Shown in pieces: positions 5,012 through 5,452 of a stretch of 5,452 bases of DNA (its first letter is position 1; each line of letters opens with the position of its first letter). The translations under genes and the position numbers were made by a program. Origin of the DNA: Planctomycetota bacterium (GTDB taxonomy: Bacteria > Planctomycetota > PUPC01 > JABMSA01); NCBI GenBank assembly GCA_013202185.1, contig JABMSA010000501.1, forward strand, positions 1 to 5,452. The letters run 5' to 3'. The notes below the pieces were generated by a model. That model searched no databases and had not been told where the DNA came from. It saw nothing but the letters and a program-made list of their open reading frames with translations.

Positions 5012-5452
5012 ATGCTTACCTCAGGCCGGGCACTCATCAATACCGACCTCCCATCGCTGGCGCTCTTCAACCGCGGCAAGGTAAGAGACATCTACGATCT
5101 GGGCGATCAACTGCTGATCGTAGCCACCGACAGAATCTCGGCGTTCGATTCCATCCTCGCGAACGGGATCCCCGACAAGGGCAAGGTCCTCACCGCCCTC
5201 TCGGAGTTCTGGTTTGGCTTCACGGCCGGCATCGCAACAAACCACCTGGTCGCCACGGACCTGGCCGAAATGGGCAACGACCTCGAGCAGTACGCCGACC
5301 AGCTCGAGGGCCGCTCGATGCTCGTGAAGAAAACCGAAGTACTGCCGGTGGAATGCGTGGTGCGCGGCTACCTGGCCGGCTCCGGCTGGAAAGACTACGT
5401 TGCCGCCGGCAAGGTCAGCGGCGTTCAACTCCCGCCCGGGCTTCGCCAGGCC
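5012..5452 (+). CDS. purC: SAICAR synthetase, 5' part (truncated by the window end)
   Basis: The first 147 codons are present; the reading frame is open to the last base. The enzyme joins aspartate to CAIR using ATP to give SAICAR in de novo purine synthesis, in the cytosol. Diagnostic stretches are FNRGKVRDIYDLGDQLLIVA (19-38), TDRISAFDSILANGIPDKGK (39-58), containing the nucleotide/substrate-binding SAFD, and VECVVRGYLAGSGWKDY (113-129). The last matches the VRGY-GS-WK-Y signature. The long N-terminal portion and wording resemble the yeast Ade1-type form of about 300 residues more than the short bacterial form of about 240, so roughly half is visible. It lies 53 bases after the J-domain gene with no hairpin or promoter between, suggesting co-transcription. 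No other purine gene is visible in the window. Family identification is very secure. Confidence 0.96.
   Translation, partial: MLTSGRALINTDLPSLALFNRGKVRDIYDLGDQLLIVATDRISAFDSILANGIPDKGKVLTALSEFWFGFTAGIATNHLVATDLAEMGNDLEQYADQLEGRSMLVKKTEVLPVECVVRGYLAGSGWKDYVAAGKVSGVQLPPGLRQA

Noticed and set aside
3801..5012. A 403-codon minus-strand ORF
   Set aside because: It is antisense to the J-domain gene, whose J-domain and HPD motif are unmistakable; the minus-strand translation shows no recognisable protein, and GC-rich coding sequence commonly leaves open antisense frames.

Overview
The window is ordinary bacterial chromosome with moderately high GC. Genes start with ATG behind strong Shine-Dalgarno sites, and two transcription units have near-consensus sigma70-type promoters. 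Nothing fixes the phylum. The secreted first protein, an NfeD/flotillin pair, a J-domain/TPR protein and a housekeeping purine gene suit many GC-rich environmental bacteria. All five genes lie on the + strand, and no phage, transposase or defence gene is present.

Layout. Positions 1-178 hold a GC-rich hairpin and a clear promoter for a 250-residue exported protein of unknown function (179-931). A 336-base gap follows, with a strong stem-loop terminator (972-1008), a GC-rich hairpin cluster (1073-1128) and a second near-consensus promoter (1202-1230). That promoter drives a two-gene membrane module: an NfeD-like protein (1268-1900) and a flotillin (1989-3440), closed by a 13-bp hairpin at 3458-3487. 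Next comes a 702-base stretch without a convincing protein gene (3441-4142). It contains a composite repeat/palindrome element (about 3605-3715), another dyad, a candidate promoter (3933-3961) and a possible short leader ORF. The last unit is a J-domain protein with a TPR-like C-terminal half (4143-4958), followed 53 bases later by purC (SAICAR synthetase), which runs off the window end.

How the genes work together. The clearest functional unit is NfeD plus flotillin. This pairing is known from Bacillus yuaF-yuaG and E. coli yqiJ-yqiK, where the flotillin forms membrane scaffolds and the small NfeD protein partners it. The J-domain protein probably recruits an Hsp70 (DnaK) to clients chosen by its helical C-terminal half. 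Its adjacency to purC may be simple co-transcription. The first gene has its own promoter and terminator and looks independent.

I found no clear novel multi-gene system. The least explained items are the palindromic element in the 702-base gap, the J-domain/TPR protein and the orphan exported protein.
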